DNA from: Polaromonas sp. SP1
GTDB lineage: Bacteria; Pseudomonadota; Gammaproteobacteria; Burkholderiales; Burkholderiaceae_C
DNA length: 64,000 nt
Assembly (NCBI RefSeq): GCF_003711205.1
Contig: NZ_CP031013.1
Span: 1,833,501 to 1,897,500 of the forward strand
Direction: 5' to 3'
The notes below the pieces were generated by a model. The model saw only the letters and a list, made by a program, of their open reading frames with translations. It was not told the DNA's origin and ran no database searches. The position numbers were made by a program, and so were the translations under genes. The number at the start of each line of letters is the position of its first letter. The stretch's first letter is position 1. Shown piece by piece: positions 1-7,885 of this stretch.

Positions 1-2
1 CA

Positions 3-743
3 AGCACCGAGGCGGGCGAGCTGCCCAGCCCCGCGCTGCTGGCGGCCATGGGCGCCTACAACGAGGAACTGGCCAAAGCCGGCATGCTGCTGGGCGGCGA
101 GGGCCTGCAGGCCAGCTCAAAGGGCGCACTGATCCGGTTTTCCGGCGGCAAGCCCACGGTGACCGACGGTCCCTTCACCGAGTCCAAAGAGCTGATCGCC
201 GGCTTCACCATGATCGAGGCGGCTTCGCGGGAAGAAGTCCTTGAATGGCTCAAGCGCTGGCCGCAGGAAGATGCCAACGGCAACACCTCGCTGGAAATCC
301 GTGAAGGCGGTTGCCCCGGCGGCCTGCGCGGTGTGGCCGGTGAGGGCGCACCGCCCCTGCCGGAGGGTTTCCGCCGCTTCATGATTTTGCTCAAGGCCAA
401 CGAAAGGGCCGAAGCTGGCATCGTGCCCGACAGCCAGTGGCTGGGGCGCATGGCGGAGCACAACGACGAAGCCGTCAAGGCCGGCGTGCTGTTGATGGGC
501 GAAGGGCTCAAGCCCAGCGCCAGCGCGTCCCGCATGAAATTCACCCGGGGCAAACCCAGCGTGATGGACGGGCCGTTTGCCGAAGCCAAGGAGTTGCTGG
601 CCGGTTTCTGGATCATCCAGGCGCGTTCGCTGCAGGCCGCGGTCGACTGGGCGCTGGCCTATCCCTTTCCGTTTCGCGATACGGAAGAGGTTGAGGTGGA
701 AATCAGGCTGCTGTATGAAGCCGCCGATTTCGTTCCGGCCTGA
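3..743 (+). CDS. YCII/DGPF-domain protein, two tandem domains (5' partial)
   Basis: The frame is open to the window edge, so the true start lies upstream; 246 residues are visible. Two copies of the YCII-related DGPF domain are fused. The first carries TDGPFTESKEL and the second MDGPFAEAKEL, each preceded by a segment of the type AGMLLGGEGL or AGVLLMGEGL. DGPF proteins are small ferredoxin-like-fold proteins of unknown activity that are typically encoded beside ECF42 sigma factors, and one lies 1.2 kb downstream here. The 174-bp gap to the next gene holds a candidate ECF promoter, so this gene may be in a separate transcript. Family assignment is sure; biochemical role is unknown. Confidence 0.85.
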   Translation, partial: STEAGELPSPALLAAMGAYNEELAKAGMLLGGEGLQASSKGALIRFSGGKPTVTDGPFTESKELIAGFTMIEAASREEVLEWLKRWPQEDANGNTSLEIREGGCPGGLRGVAGEGAPPLPEGFRRFMILLKANERAEAGIVPDSQWLGRMAEHNDEAVKAGVLLMGEGLKPSASASRMKFTRGKPSVMDGPFAEAKELLAGFWIIQARSLQAAVDWALAYPFPFRDTEEVEVEIRLLYEAADFVPA

Positions 744-789
744 GGTTCAGGGCTTCGGCCAAAAATAGTTGAAATTTTTTGGCTGGGCG

Positions 790-815
790 TGTCGATTTTG
801 CGTTTTCCGTTCGTC
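790..815 (+). promoter_or_regulatory. Candidate ECF42-type promoter
   Basis: TGTCGA at 790-795 and CGTC at 812-815 are separated by 16 bp, about 100 bp upstream of the SRPBCC gene. From memory, TGTCGA (-35) and CGA/TC (-10) is the motif reported for ECF42 sigma factors, and this operon encodes such a sigma factor. This suggests autoregulation. The match is by eye only. Confidence 0.55.
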
Positions 816-917
816 GTACCGGTAGAGCGGACGTTTTTTGAAGGCCGTAAAGGCCCGATAAATCCAGCGCTCGCCCATTTATCGAAGTGAACGAACACCA
901 ACTTAAGGGACTAAAAC

Positions 918-1454
918 ATGTTCAAGACCATCGCCATCGTTGTCGCCGTCGCCATCGTCGTTTTTATCGTGGCCGTGCTCATACTGGCCTCCAACAAGCC
1001 CGACACCTTCCGCGTGCAGCGCCAGACCACCATCCAGGCGCCACCCGAAAAAATCTTCCCGCTGATCAACGACTACAAGCAGTGGGCCGCCTGGTCGCCC
1101 TGGGAGAAGAAGGATGCCGCCATGAAGCGCAGCTACAGCGGCCCGGCCACCGGCAAGGGCTCGGCATACGCCTGGGAAAGCAAGGAAGTCGGCACCGGCG
1201 ACATGTTGATCACCGAGTCCGTGCCGTCTTCCGTCATCAGGATTGACCTGAACTTCAGCAAGCCTTTTGAAGCGCACAACAAGGTGGTCTTCAGCATCCA
1301 GCCGCAGGCCGGCGGCAGTGTCGTGAGCTGGGATATGTCCGGCCCCGCGCCCCTGATGGCCAGGGTCATGCATGTGTTCTTCGATATGGACAAGATGGTA
1401 GGCAAGGATTTCGAGGCGGGCCTGGCCGGCCTGAAGACCGCTGCAGAAAAGTAA
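918..1454 (+). CDS. SRPBCC-family protein with N-terminal membrane anchor
   Basis: 178 residues. Residues about 4-25 form one hydrophobic helix (IAIVVAVAIVVFIVAVLIL). The rest matches the SRPBCC/polyketide-cyclase-like fold: a first strand with TTIQAPPEKIFPLINDYKQWAAWSPWEKKD, then alternating strands, ending in a long helix (FDMDKMVGKDFEAGLAGLKTAAEK). Members bind small hydrophobic ligands; the ligand is unknown. It is the first gene downstream of the candidate ECF42 promoter, and the next gene follows after 47 bp with a good AAGGAG site. SRPBCC and YCII proteins are common partners of ECF sigma factors with C-terminal extensions. Family is confident, function is not. Confidence 0.8.
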   Translation: MFKTIAIVVAVAIVVFIVAVLILASNKPDTFRVQRQTTIQAPPEKIFPLINDYKQWAAWSPWEKKDAAMKRSYSGPATGKGSAYAWESKEVGTGDMLITESVPSSVIRIDLNFSKPFEAHNKVVFSIQPQAGGSVVSWDMSGPAPLMARVMHVFFDMDKMVGKDFEAGLAGLKTAAEK

Positions 1455-1501
1455 GCCCGGATCACCCATCCCGCACCACCCCACATTCAAGGAGTATTCA
1501 A

Positions 1502-1933
1502 ATGCGATTCATGATGCTGATGATCCCCAAGGGCTACGAAACCGCCGCCGCGGGCACGATGCCGGATGCCGACGCCGTCGCCGCGATGATGAAGTACAAC
1601 GAAGCGCTGCAAAAAGCCGGCGTGCTGGTCGCGCTGGACGGCCTGCACCCGCCTTCCATGGGCGCACGCGTGACTTTCCCGGGCGGCAAGGCCCATGTCA
1701 GCGACGGCCCCTTTGCCGAAGCCCGCGAAGTGCTGGGCGGCTACTGGATGATCAATGTGGCCTCACGTGCCGAGGCCATCGAGTGGGCCTCACGCTGCCC
1801 CGGTGGTGAAAACGAAATCATCGAAGTGCGCCAGGTGCAGGAGATGTCGGACTTTCCACCCGACGTGCAGGAGGCCGCCGCCGGCTTCACGGAGATGCAA
1901 CAGGCGCCGAGCGGAAAAAACAAGGGCGCCTGA
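1502..1933 (+). CDS. YCII/DGPF-domain protein
   Basis: 143 residues, single domain. It starts MRFMMLMIPKGYE and carries the family signature SDGPFAEAREVLGGYW at about residues 67-82. The start is set by AAGGAG nine bases upstream. The stop is six bases before the sigma factor start, so the two are almost certainly co-transcribed. DGPF proteins are thought to be regulators of, or outputs from, ECF42 sigma factors; no enzymatic activity is established. It resembles each half of the tandem-domain gene at the left edge, so the region holds three DGPF domains. Confidence 0.88.
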   Translation: MRFMMLMIPKGYETAAAGTMPDADAVAAMMKYNEALQKAGVLVALDGLHPPSMGARVTFPGGKAHVSDGPFAEAREVLGGYWMINVASRAEAIEWASRCPGGENEIIEVRQVQEMSDFPPDVQEAAAGFTEMQQAPSGKNKGA

Positions 1934-1939
1934 AGCCGC

Positions 1940-3238
1940 ATGGCGTCCCATGAAACCCATCGCGCCATCGACGCCGTCTGGCGCATCGAATCGGCCAAGG
2001 TCATCGCCAAGGTTGCACGCATGGTGCAAGAGGTGGGCCTGGCCGAGGAGATCGCCCAGGACGCGCTGGTCACCGCGCTGGAGCGCTGGCCCAAGACCGG
2101 CGTGCCGGACAACCCGGGCGCCTGGCTTATGGCCGTGGCCAAGCGCCGCGCCATCGACCACCTGCGGCGGCGCAAGCTGCTCGCGCTCAAGCACGAAGAG
2201 CTGGGCCATGAACTCGAGCTGGAGCAGGAAATGGCTTTCGCCGATGTAGATGAGCCCGGCTCCGGCGAAGACGGCGCCGACGACTATGGCGATGATTTGC
2301 TACGCCTCATCTTCACCGCCTGCCACCCGGTGCTGTCGACCGAGGCGCGGATTGCCCTCACGCTGCGGCTGCTGGGCGGGCTGAGCACTGACGAAATCGC
2401 ACGCGCCTTTCTGGTGCCCGAGCCCACGGTGGCCCAGCGCATCGTGCGCGCCAAACGTACGCTGGCCGAGGCGCGTGTGCCCTTTGAGGTGCCCGGCCCC
2501 GAAGAGCGCGGCGCGCGGCTGGCCTCGGTGCTGGAGGTCATTTATTTGATCTTCAATGAAGGCTACTCAGCCACCTCGGGCGGTGACTGGATGCGGCCCG
2601 CGCTGTGCGATGAAGCCTTGCGCCTGGGGCGCGTGCTGGCTGAGCTGGCGACGCAAGAGCCCGAAGTCCACGGCTTGGTCGCCCTTATGGAAATCCAGGC
2701 CTCACGCGCCAAGGCGCGCACCGGGCCGTCGGGCGAGCCTATCCTGCTGCTGGAGCAAAACCGCGCGCGCTGGGACCATATCCTGATCCGCCGCGGCTTT
2801 GCCGCACTGGCGCGCGCCGAGGCGCTGGGCGGTGCGCTGGGGCCGTATGCGCTGCAGGCCGCGATTGCCGCCTGCCATGCACGTGCGCCCACTGGCGCCG
2901 ACACCGACTGGCAGCGCATCGCCGCGCTCTATGACGCACTGGCGCAGCTGATGCCCTCACCGGTGGTGGAGCTCAACCGTGCCGTCGCTCTGGCCATGGC
3001 TTTTGGCCCGGCAACGGGGCTGGAGGTGGCCGATGCATTGCTCGCCGAGCCGCTGATGAAAAACTACCACCTGCTGCCCAGCGTGCGCGCCGACTTTTTG
3101 TTCAAGCTCGGCCGGCTCGACGAAGCGCATGCCGAGTTCGAACGCGCCGCCTCGCTCACGCGCAACCTGCGCGAGCGCGAGTTGCTGCTGGCACGCGCAG
3201 CGGCTTGCATGCCCGATGGCGCACCGCGCCTTTCCTGA
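1940..3238 (+). CDS. ECF42-type RNA polymerase sigma factor with C-terminal TPR-like extension
   Basis: 432 residues, far longer than a plain ECF sigma factor (about 180-200). Region 2 lies at about residues 10-75 (AEEIAQDALVTALERWP, NPGAWLMAVAKRRAIDHLRR). Region 4 lies at about 115-175 (CHPVLSTEARIALTLRLLGGLSTDEIARAFLVPEPTVAQRI). The remaining 250 residues are helical and TPR-like, starting near RLASVLEVIYLIFNEGYSA. This architecture and the neighbouring DGPF gene fit ECF42 (COG4941). In that group the extension is needed for activity and no anti-sigma factor is usually linked; none is seen here. It should transcribe its own operon from the site at 790-815. Confidence 0.9.
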   Translation: MASHETHRAIDAVWRIESAKVIAKVARMVQEVGLAEEIAQDALVTALERWPKTGVPDNPGAWLMAVAKRRAIDHLRRRKLLALKHEELGHELELEQEMAFADVDEPGSGEDGADDYGDDLLRLIFTACHPVLSTEARIALTLRLLGGLSTDEIARAFLVPEPTVAQRIVRAKRTLAEARVPFEVPGPEERGARLASVLEVIYLIFNEGYSATSGGDWMRPALCDEALRLGRVLAELATQEPEVHGLVALMEIQASRAKARTGPSGEPILLLEQNRARWDHILIRRGFAALARAEALGGALGPYALQAAIAACHARAPTGADTDWQRIAALYDALAQLMPSPVVELNRAVALAMAFGPATGLEVADALLAEPLMKNYHLLPSVRADFLFKLGRLDEAHAEFERAASLTRNLRERELLLARAAACMPDGAPRLS

Positions 3239-3244
3239 AGCAAC

Positions 3245-4531
3245 TCAGGCTGCAGGCTTGCGCCCGCCCAGCATGCAGGCGATGGCGGCCAGTTGCAGCA
3301 GCACGGTCGCGCCGAAGTAAAGGCCGGTGCCCGCGCCCAGATGTGCCGGGCTCCCGCTGCCAGTCACCAGCAGCAGGGCAAACGTTGCCGGCGCCAGCGC
3401 CCACAGGCCCTGCGACATGGCCACGATCAGCGCGACCACACGCGGAACATCCTCCTTGACGAACTCCACCTGCGCCACCAGCGGCGGCAGCGAAGTCGCA
3501 TTGCCGATGCCGACGCCAAACAACACCACGCCCAGCAGGATCAGCGCGGTCTGGTGTTCCGCCGCGCAGGCCAGCAGCAGCGAGCCTCCAATCTGCACCG
3601 CGTAGCTCACGCTGGCCACCACGCGTCGATCAGCGTCGGCAGGCATGAATTTACCGACCACTGTTCGGCCACCGATGGCGCAAGCCGTAGCCAGCGCCAT
3701 CGCCAGGCCTGCACCCTGGGTGCCGAGCGCCGACACCAGCAGCGAATACAGGTGCGTGATCAAGCCGGCTTGAGCGAACAAACTCAGCGCCATCGCCGCC
3801 GCCAGCGTGCGAAAGCTGCGGTCACGCCACAGCAGGCGGCCCGGCAGCGGCTTGGCGTGGGCAGAGGTGATGGTGCGTGCCGGCATGCCCGGCGCGTCAC
3901 CATCGGGCCGCTGGCCCATGCGCTCGGGCGTCTGCACGACCACATAAAAACAGAGGTAAGCCACGACAGCCAGCATGGCGCCACCCACCATCACCGTGGC
4001 GGCGGTAAAGCCTATCGCTGCGATCAGCGCGCCCCACAGCGGCGAGAAAATCACGCCGCCCAAACTGGCGCCGTTGTAAGCCTTGGCCAACGCCATGGGC
4101 CGCCCGCGCGCAAACCAGGGCGAGATGATGGCGTTGATGCCTGCCGCGCCCATGGTGACCCAGCCGCCGCCCGTCAGCACCGCCGCCAGAAACAGCTGCC
4201 AGGGCTGCGCGGCCAGGGCCCAGCCCAGCAAGCCGGCTGCCAGCGCCGCGCAACCTGCGGCGGTCGTGGCGGCCACACCCAGCCGGGCATGCAGGCGCGG
4301 CAGGCAGGCCACCACGCCCGCGCCAAAGAGGAAGTGAAATGTCACGGCGCTTGACACCAGCGGCAGCGCCCAGCCGGTGCGCGCGATCACCGCATGCAGA
4401 AAAATCGCCGGGCTGTAAAAGCCCACACCCCAGCCGAAGATGGCCAGCACAAAGGCGGCGCGTACCACGGTGGTTCCATAAAAGGCGCGGGGCGCCGGCG
4501 GCTGCAGGGTTGGGGTCATTGGCGACTCCAT
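3245..4531 (-). CDS. Major facilitator superfamily transporter
   Basis: 428 residues with about 12 hydrophobic segments, an inner-membrane secondary transporter. A loop after the fourth or fifth segment has the MFS-like stretch SPWFARGRPMALAKAYNGASLGG, and the two halves are joined by a hydrophilic loop near residues 205-235. The start at 4531 has AAGGAG eight bases upstream; a second ATG five codons in is possible. The substrate cannot be read from sequence. It is divergent from an ArsR-type regulator at 5003, which is likely to control it. It converges on the sigma factor gene with a 6-bp gap. Confidence 0.85.
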   Translation of the reverse strand: MESPMTPTLQPPAPRAFYGTTVVRAAFVLAIFGWGVGFYSPAIFLHAVIARTGWALPLVSSAVTFHFLFGAGVVACLPRLHARLGVAATTAAGCAALAAGLLGWALAAQPWQLFLAAVLTGGGWVTMGAAGINAIISPWFARGRPMALAKAYNGASLGGVIFSPLWGALIAAIGFTAATVMVGGAMLAVVAYLCFYVVVQTPERMGQRPDGDAPGMPARTITSAHAKPLPGRLLWRDRSFRTLAAAMALSLFAQAGLITHLYSLLVSALGTQGAGLAMALATACAIGGRTVVGKFMPADADRRVVASVSYAVQIGGSLLLACAAEHQTALILLGVVLFGVGIGNATSLPPLVAQVEFVKEDVPRVVALIVAMSQGLWALAPATFALLLVTGSGSPAHLGAGTGLYFGATVLLQLAAIACMLGGRKPAA

Positions 4532-4662
4532 AGGGTTCTCCTTGTCGGGCGGCGTTGATGGCTACATGGCCTTCATGGTGCGGCGAACGCCCGCCTTGAT
4601 GCTTCGTCATGGAGCGAAGCATGGACCGCGCGATGCTGCTAAGGTAGGCACTACAAGGCCTT

Positions 4663-4997
4663 AGAACCTGTTTACGATCTAAATGGGGCCGCGTTGGGGT
4701 GCAATCGGGATGAGTGGGCCGACAGGGCACGCCGCATGGGCTCATGCCCATGCAAGGGACCGGGTGGCTCAATCGCCCGACCGCCCAGCCGGCCGGCTGG
4801 GCGTCGTGCAGCTGCCCCAATGGGGATGCAAACGCGACCGCGTTTGCGTCACCCCAACCCGGAGGGCAAGCGCCTTCTCGGGCGGTCTGCGGCGTTGCGG
4901 CGCTAGCCCATAGCTGGGCTATGGGCAGCGCACCGCGCCTTGCATCCCATCCCGAGAAAGCACTTGCGCGGCCCCATTTAGATCGTAAACAGGTTCT
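4663..4997. mobile_element. 335-bp MITE-like element with 31-bp perfect terminal inverted repeats
   Basis: Bases 4663-4693 (starting AGAACCTGTTTACGATCT) are exactly inverted at 4967-4997. The interior has no credible gene but many perfect hairpins: 4734-4741/4746-4753, the 20-bp palindrome 4783-4802, 4828-4836/4839-4847 and 4906-4914/4918-4926. No obvious target-site duplication is visible. The right end stops five bases before the regulator ATG at 5003, so the element supplies that gene's whole leader. It resembles a non-autonomous transposable element or a large REP-type unit. Confidence 0.7.
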
Positions 4998-5002
4998 TAC
5001 CC

Positions 5003-5770
5003 ATGATGAATACCAACCAGATCGCCCACATCGCTTCGCTGGTCGGCGAGCCGGCCCGCACCGCCATGCTGATGGAGCTGCTCGACGGCCGCTCGCTCAC
5101 CGCGCATGAATTGGCCGGGGTCGGCAATGTGTCGCCCCAAACCGCCAGCCGACACCTGGCCTTGCTGGTCGAAGGCGGTCTGCTGTGTGTAGAACAGCAC
5201 GGCCGCCACCGCTACCACCGCCTCGCTTCGGTGGAAGTGGCCCGTGTGCTCGAAGGCATCACACAACTCGCCTCACAAAACGCGCCCACGCCACGCCGCG
5301 CCGTGGTGCCCGGCCCCAAAGACGCCGCCATGCGCATGGCCCGCAGCTGCTACGACCACATCGCCGGCCGCTTGGGCGTGGCCATCGCCCACCATCTGCT
5401 GGAAGACGGCGCCATCACCTTTGATGGCGAAGCCGGCCACGTCACCCCCAAAGCCAATGCCGTGCTGGCACGCCTGGGCATCGAGCTGTCAACCTCGCCC
5501 ACCAGCATCAACAGCAAGCGGCCTTACTGCCGCCCCTGCCTCGACTGGAGCGAGCGCCGCTTTCACGTCGCCGGGCAACTCGGCACGCTGATCTGCAACC
5601 ACAGCCTGGAGCGCGGCTGGCTGTTGCGCCGCCAGGGCATGCGCGCGCTGGACATCACGCCCAAGGGTGTGGTGGCGCTGCGCGACTGGATGGGGCAGGA
5701 GGACTGGCGGCAGGTAACCGAAGGGGATGCCTTTCCTGCGCGCGCAGTGACAGCGTTACGCGCCGCCTGA
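5003..5770 (+). CDS. ArsR/SmtB-like winged-helix transcriptional regulator
   Basis: 255 residues. Residues about 1-95 form an ArsR-type winged helix: IASLVGEPARTAMLMELLDG, then the recognition region LAGVGNVSPQTASRHLALLVEGGLL, and the wing EQHGRHRYHRLAS. The C-terminal 150 residues (YDHIAGRLGVAIAHHLLEDG, RPYCRPCLDWSERRFHVAGQLG) match the longer ArsR relatives. The C-x2-C pair in PYCRPCLDWSERR could hold metal or sense redox, but this is a guess. It is divergent from the MFS gene, so regulation of efflux is the natural inference. The leader is the end of the MITE-like element; no good ribosome-binding site is seen before the ATG pair. Confidence 0.85.
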   Translation: MMNTNQIAHIASLVGEPARTAMLMELLDGRSLTAHELAGVGNVSPQTASRHLALLVEGGLLCVEQHGRHRYHRLASVEVARVLEGITQLASQNAPTPRRAVVPGPKDAAMRMARSCYDHIAGRLGVAIAHHLLEDGAITFDGEAGHVTPKANAVLARLGIELSTSPTSINSKRPYCRPCLDWSERRFHVAGQLGTLICNHSLERGWLLRRQGMRALDITPKGVVALRDWMGQEDWRQVTEGDAFPARAVTALRAA

Positions 5771-6130
5771 GCCACTTCCAGCGCTTGCACGAACTGCGGC
5801 ATCTATGGCTTGACGCTACAAATGCGTTACCGATGCCTGACTTTCTTGCCTCCTTCCGGTGATGGAATGCTCAAATCGCTACTTCAATCGCGAGGCGCTG
5901 AAATTCGCAACGCACCGTTGATTCAAGCACCGGATGGGCGCTAATTTTGTCCCAATCAGTTCGTGGCTTTTGTGCTGCTGGCGGATGACCAGATAGGAAT
6001 TGGTGAGCTCAAAGGTTGAACTCTGGCGAGACGACGCAGAGCAGACGAGCCTTGGTGCCTGCTCTCGCGGATTCACTCGCAAGTTACGCCGCAGCAGTTT
6101 GCGGAATTCATTGCGTTAGAAAAGGGAAAA
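5771..6130. other. 360-bp intergenic stretch of lower GC
   Basis: There is no convincing coding frame. Base composition is less GC-rich than the flanks. It contains GCGTTAGAAAAGG at about 6112-6124, just before the next gene, which recalls the right end of an integron attC site, but the left partner was not found. It marks the start of a block of accessory-looking genes that runs to about 7.8 kb. Confidence 0.4.
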
Positions 6131-6457
6131 ATGATGGAAGACGAAGTCAAGAAAAGAGCGAATTTGGCACTTGCTGCCATCAAGCAGGCTTTTGGGACAG
6201 AGGCCGATGAATATGGCGCTACTTTGTTTGTCAGTCACCACCTTGAGGAGATACCCCGGGACTATTGGAAAAAGCACCTTGGAGCTGATAAGCCTGAGCC
6301 GTCCGCAGTTCTTGGCTTGCTTGAGCTGAAGTCCAACTGGGGCGAAGGCGAGATCGAGAATTTCGATTTTTCGCTTCCGGATGATGTCACGCAGTACGTC
6401 ATCTCTGTCAACTTTGACGAAGGTGGTGAGATTGCTGGAATCTCGATGGAAAGTTGA
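6131..6457 (+). CDS. Small acidic protein, DUF2004-like
   Basis: 108 residues, strongly acidic, soluble, no signal peptide. The C-terminal pattern, strands ending in YVISVNFDEGGEIAGISMES, resembles DUF2004-type proteins, a family of unknown function; I hold this loosely. AAAGGG seven bases upstream supports the first of two adjacent ATGs. Base composition is closer to the next two genes than to the core genome. With them it forms a short same-strand run of accessory genes. Function is unknown. Confidence 0.65.
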   Translation: MMEDEVKKRANLALAAIKQAFGTEADEYGATLFVSHHLEEIPRDYWKKHLGADKPEPSAVLGLLELKSNWGEGEIENFDFSLPDDVTQYVISVNFDEGGEIAGISMES

Positions 6458-6579
6458 TTGCAGTTAGCTCCAGACGATGTCAGAAAATAGCTTCCAGGCA
6501 ACGCATCTTTCTTCGCGTCGCTACGGGAACTCAGTGATTGTTCCGCAGCATTCACCACGCTAAGCAGTTCAATCAGTTC

Positions 6580-6945
6580 ATGACCAAACACACCATCGCC
6601 GCCGTCATGGTTCACGTAGGAAACGTCGCGGAGGCTTTCACCTGGTACGAGCGCGCATTTCCCGGGGCGGCTCACAAGCGCGTAGCCGGCCAGGATTTCG
6701 AGTACCTCAGTGTTGGCGCTGTCAGCCTTGAGCTTGTGCTGTCAGACGCCAAGGTTTCTTCGGGTGCTTCCGGTTCTGTTGTGTACTGGCAGGTTCCTGA
6801 CATCGAGACCTCGCTGCGCCACTTCCAGTCCATCGGCGCCACCCTTTATCGCGGCCCTGTGCTGATTGAAGAGGGGCAGGCCATGTGCCAGGTGCGGGAT
6901 CCGTGGGGAAATTGCATCGGCCTGCGAGGGCCTCCCGCCAAATGA
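6580..6945 (+). CDS. VOC-superfamily (glyoxalase/bleomycin-resistance-like) protein
   Basis: 121 residues from the ATG at 6580; an in-frame TTG 14 codons earlier is less likely. It is a single VOC module pair: HTIAAVMVHVGNVAEAFTWYERAFPG at the start, and YWQVPDIETSLRHFQSIGATLYRGP then VRDPWGNCIGLRGPP at the end, with the typical DPWGN loop. VOC proteins are metal-dependent lyases, dioxygenases or binding proteins; the substrate is not deducible. It sits in the lower-GC accessory block with no clear operon partner. Confidence 0.8.
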   Translation: MTKHTIAAVMVHVGNVAEAFTWYERAFPGAAHKRVAGQDFEYLSVGAVSLELVLSDAKVSSGASGSVVYWQVPDIETSLRHFQSIGATLYRGPVLIEEGQAMCQVRDPWGNCIGLRGPPAK

Positions 6946-7009
6946 CGAGACCCTTGAACCAGCCGCCTGAGCCTTCCATCAAGAATCAGCCTATGAAGGC
7001 GGAGCAGTA

Positions 7010-7813
7010 ATGAGCCCGGACCCGCACTATTCTTTCGAACACGGAATTGATCATTCAGGGCATGGAGGGATCGCTCCGATCCTGGCCATCGGTCACAAAG
7101 TCACAGCACAAGACTTTGTTGAGCGTGACCTTTCAGGAATTCGCGGCGTGAGCGTGTCTCAGCGAGGACTTGCGAAAACGGCAAAGTGGGACGACCTCAA
7201 TCCGGGATTTCTTTTTGACCGCCTTCGCGGCATTGAATACTTGCGCGTCCTGTTTGATGACACGGTCAACCTGGACGCGCTTGGTCACCTGCCAGCTCTG
7301 CGCGAACTGGTGGTTGACTGCCCGAAAGTTCGCGGCTCTCTTCAAGGAGAAATGCGGCACTTGAGATCTGCGCATGTGCGCTGGCCCGATGCGTGCACGG
7401 CAGGTCTCAACGCGCCTCATATCGAAAAGCTGGTATTGCTTCGTCCTAAAAGCGAGGACTTGACGACTGTCGGCCATCTAACTTCGCTGGTCGAACTCGA
7501 TGTGCACTACAGCTCTGCCTTGCATTCGCTGGATGGCATCGGGCATTTCCGCTCGCTGAAGCACCTTGGGATCCATGACTGCTCCAGGCTCGCCGAGATC
7601 AATATTGCCCAGGAATGGCCCGGTCCTGCGGAGTTGCTAATTGGCGGCTGCATCCGGTTCGCAAACGCGACCGGTGCACAGAACCTGAGAAATTTAAGGA
7701 AGTTGGCTATTTACCGGGGTGCGCGAGGACCGCATGAGGTGCAGTTGCCAAATGTCCTGAAAGACCGGGGTATTGAGCTAGACCTTCGTGGCGTCGCAAG
7801 CACCTGGATATGA
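7010..7813 (+). CDS. Leucine-rich-repeat-like hypothetical protein
   Basis: 267 residues without signal peptide or membrane segment. From about residue 70 a degenerate leucine-rich repeat of 20-24 residues recurs: LRVLFDDTVNLDALGHLPALREL, IEKLVLLRPKSEDLTTVGHLTSLVEL, LHSLDGIGHFRSLKHL, LRNLRKLAIYRGA. Such cytoplasmic LRR proteins in bacteria are mostly uncharacterised; some are immunity or effector proteins. A weak GGCGGAG site lies upstream of the ATG. It is the last gene of the lower-GC block. No toxin partner was seen beside it. Confidence 0.7.
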   Translation: MSPDPHYSFEHGIDHSGHGGIAPILAIGHKVTAQDFVERDLSGIRGVSVSQRGLAKTAKWDDLNPGFLFDRLRGIEYLRVLFDDTVNLDALGHLPALRELVVDCPKVRGSLQGEMRHLRSAHVRWPDACTAGLNAPHIEKLVLLRPKSEDLTTVGHLTSLVELDVHYSSALHSLDGIGHFRSLKHLGIHDCSRLAEINIAQEWPGPAELLIGGCIRFANATGAQNLRNLRKLAIYRGARGPHEVQLPNVLKDRGIELDLRGVASTWI

Positions 7814-7885
7814 ACGCACTTCCAGCGAAGACCGGAGATCCTCTTCTTTCAGTGGGCATTGCCTGGTCCACCCTACATAGACGTC

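Noticed and set aside
6105..6130. GCGTTAG resembling an integron attC end
   Set aside because: The following bases do not fit GTTRRRY, no paired left site or IntI-like gene was found, and spacing is not cassette-like.
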